Shown here: positions 5,892 to 6,552 of the stretch, piece after piece
Numbering within the stretch: the first letter of the stretch is position 1
Layout of the letters: each line of letters starts with the position of its first letter
NCBI GenBank assembly: GCA_020441345.1
Contig: JAGRMK010000227.1
Span: 1-6,552, forward strand
Source of the DNA: Paracoccaceae bacterium
GTDB lineage: Bacteria; Pseudomonadota; Alphaproteobacteria; Rhodobacterales; Rhodobacteraceae
Reading direction: 5' to 3'
Length of the DNA: 6,552 nt
Position numbers and translations under genes: made by a program
The notes under the pieces: generated by a model
What the model saw: only the letters and a program-made list of their open reading frames with translations
The model's database searches: none
What the model was told of the DNA's origin: nothing

Positions 5892-6552
5892 CCGAAACCC
5901 ACACCGGCCCCGGCCCGGTCGTCGCGCTGGATGCGTCCGACGACCCGGACCAGAGTTCCGACGAGAGTAGCCAGCAACGCGGGCTCTTTGGTCGTCTGTT
6001 CGACGCCTTGTCGCCCAACGATTCCGACAACGACGCCGAAAGCGCGCTGAACGCCTCAATGCGGCAGGTCTTGCCGGGGCTGGCCAATCTGCGCCGCCTG
6101 CGGGTCGCCGATGTGGCGATCCCCAAGGCCGAAATCGTCGCGATCCCGCAGGACATCAGCCACGCGGACCTGATCACGTTGTTCCGCGACTCGGGGTTTT
6201 CGCGCCTGCCGGTTTACAACGAGACACTGGACAAGCCGATGGGGCTGCTGCTGCTCAAGGATCTGGTCCTGAAGCGCGGCTTCGATCTGCAGGAAGACGG
6301 CACCGAAATTGAATCGATGTTGCGCCCCTTGCTGTTTGTTCCGCCGTCCATGCCGCTGGTCGTGTTGCTGCAAAAGATGCAGGCCGAGCGCACGCATATG
6401 GCGCTGGTGATCGACGAATACGGCGGGGTGGACGGGCTGGTCACGATCGAGGACCTGCTCGAACAGGTCGTCGGACAGATCGAGGACGAGCACGACACCG
6501 AGGACGAGAACCTCTGGCAGGCCGAGGCGCCGGGCGTCTGGCTGGTGCAGGC
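5888..6552 (+). CDS. corC: CorC/YbeX-family CBS-domain protein (3' end cut off)
   Basis: The first 221 codons are visible, and the frame is open to the right edge. This is a cytoplasmic CBS-pair protein of the CorC/HlyC group, named for magnesium and cobalt efflux in Salmonella; YbeX in E. coli is linked to ribosome metabolism. Residues 1-55 are an Asp/Ser-rich, probably disordered leader. CBS domain 1 spans about 72-135 (VADVAIPKAEIVAIP, GFSRLPVY, GLLLLKDL) and CBS domain 2 about 142-200. The second ends in the family signature IDEYGGVDGLVTIEDLLEQ followed by VVGQIEDEHD (175-204). The C-terminal CorC_HlyC domain begins at about 207 and continues beyond the window. There is no N-terminal DUF21 membrane domain, so this is the soluble CorC type and not a membrane-bound haemolysin-like protein. 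The ATG overlaps the ybeY stop as ATGA, so translation is coupled; in related genomes lnt often follows. Confidence 0.94.
   Translation, partial: MTETHTGPGPVVALDASDDPDQSSDESSQQRGLFGRLFDALSPNDSDNDAESALNASMRQVLPGLANLRRLRVADVAIPKAEIVAIPQDISHADLITLFRDSGFSRLPVYNETLDKPMGLLLLKDLVLKRGFDLQEDGTEIESMLRPLLFVPPSMPLVVLLQKMQAERTHMALVIDEYGGVDGLVTIEDLLEQVVGQIEDEHDTEDENLWQAEAPGVWLVQ

Noticed and set aside
5289..6177. Reverse-strand open frames of 256 and 161 codons over ybeY and corC
   Set aside because: The forward strand has intact YbeY zinc and CBS-domain signatures; the reverse frames are low-complexity shadows.

Overview
The window comes from a GC-rich genome. The order miaB, phoH (ybeZ), ybeY, corC (ybeX), together with the wording of the proteins, fits an alphaproteobacterium, most likely of the Rhodobacterales/Roseobacter type. 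That placement is inferred from gene order and protein style; there is no rRNA or other marker here to confirm it.

Layout, left to right. (1) The 3' nearly complete part of miaB (+), a tRNA methylthiotransferase, cut by the left edge about a dozen codons after its start. (2) A gap of about 230 bases, then a two-gene envelope unit (+): a small secreted OmpA-like peptidoglycan-binding protein and a 115-residue lipoprotein. Both carry the same cysteine-containing 33-residue module. The unit ends in a clear Rho-independent terminator. (3) phoH (+), probably starting at a TTG with a very strong ribosome binding site. (4) Two tightly coupled genes on the opposite strand: a secreted alpha-helical protein of unassigned family (start at 5184) and a PKHD-type Fe(II)/2-oxoglutarate dioxygenase. 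The dioxygenase converges on phoH at a 9-bp hairpin. (5) A 140-base divergent spacer, then ybeY (+), overlapping by four bases with corC (+), which runs off the right edge.

How the genes fit together. miaB, phoH, ybeY and corC form a widely conserved neighbourhood linked to tRNA modification, rRNA processing/ribosome quality control and envelope or cation homeostasis. Here it is interrupted twice: by the envelope pair between miaB and phoH, and by the reverse-strand pair between phoH and ybeY. ybeY and corC therefore probably need a promoter of their own in the divergent spacer. The reverse pair looks iron-related: the dioxygenase belongs to the PiuC/YbiX family, and its partner recalls the extracytoplasmic helical domain of some FTR1-type iron permeases (family resemblance recalled from memory, not searched).

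No CRISPR array, insertion sequence, phage gene, tRNA or rRNA was seen. The points most worth a second look are the duplicated Trp/Cys/His module in the envelope pair and the putative iron pair inserted into the phoH-ybeY cluster.
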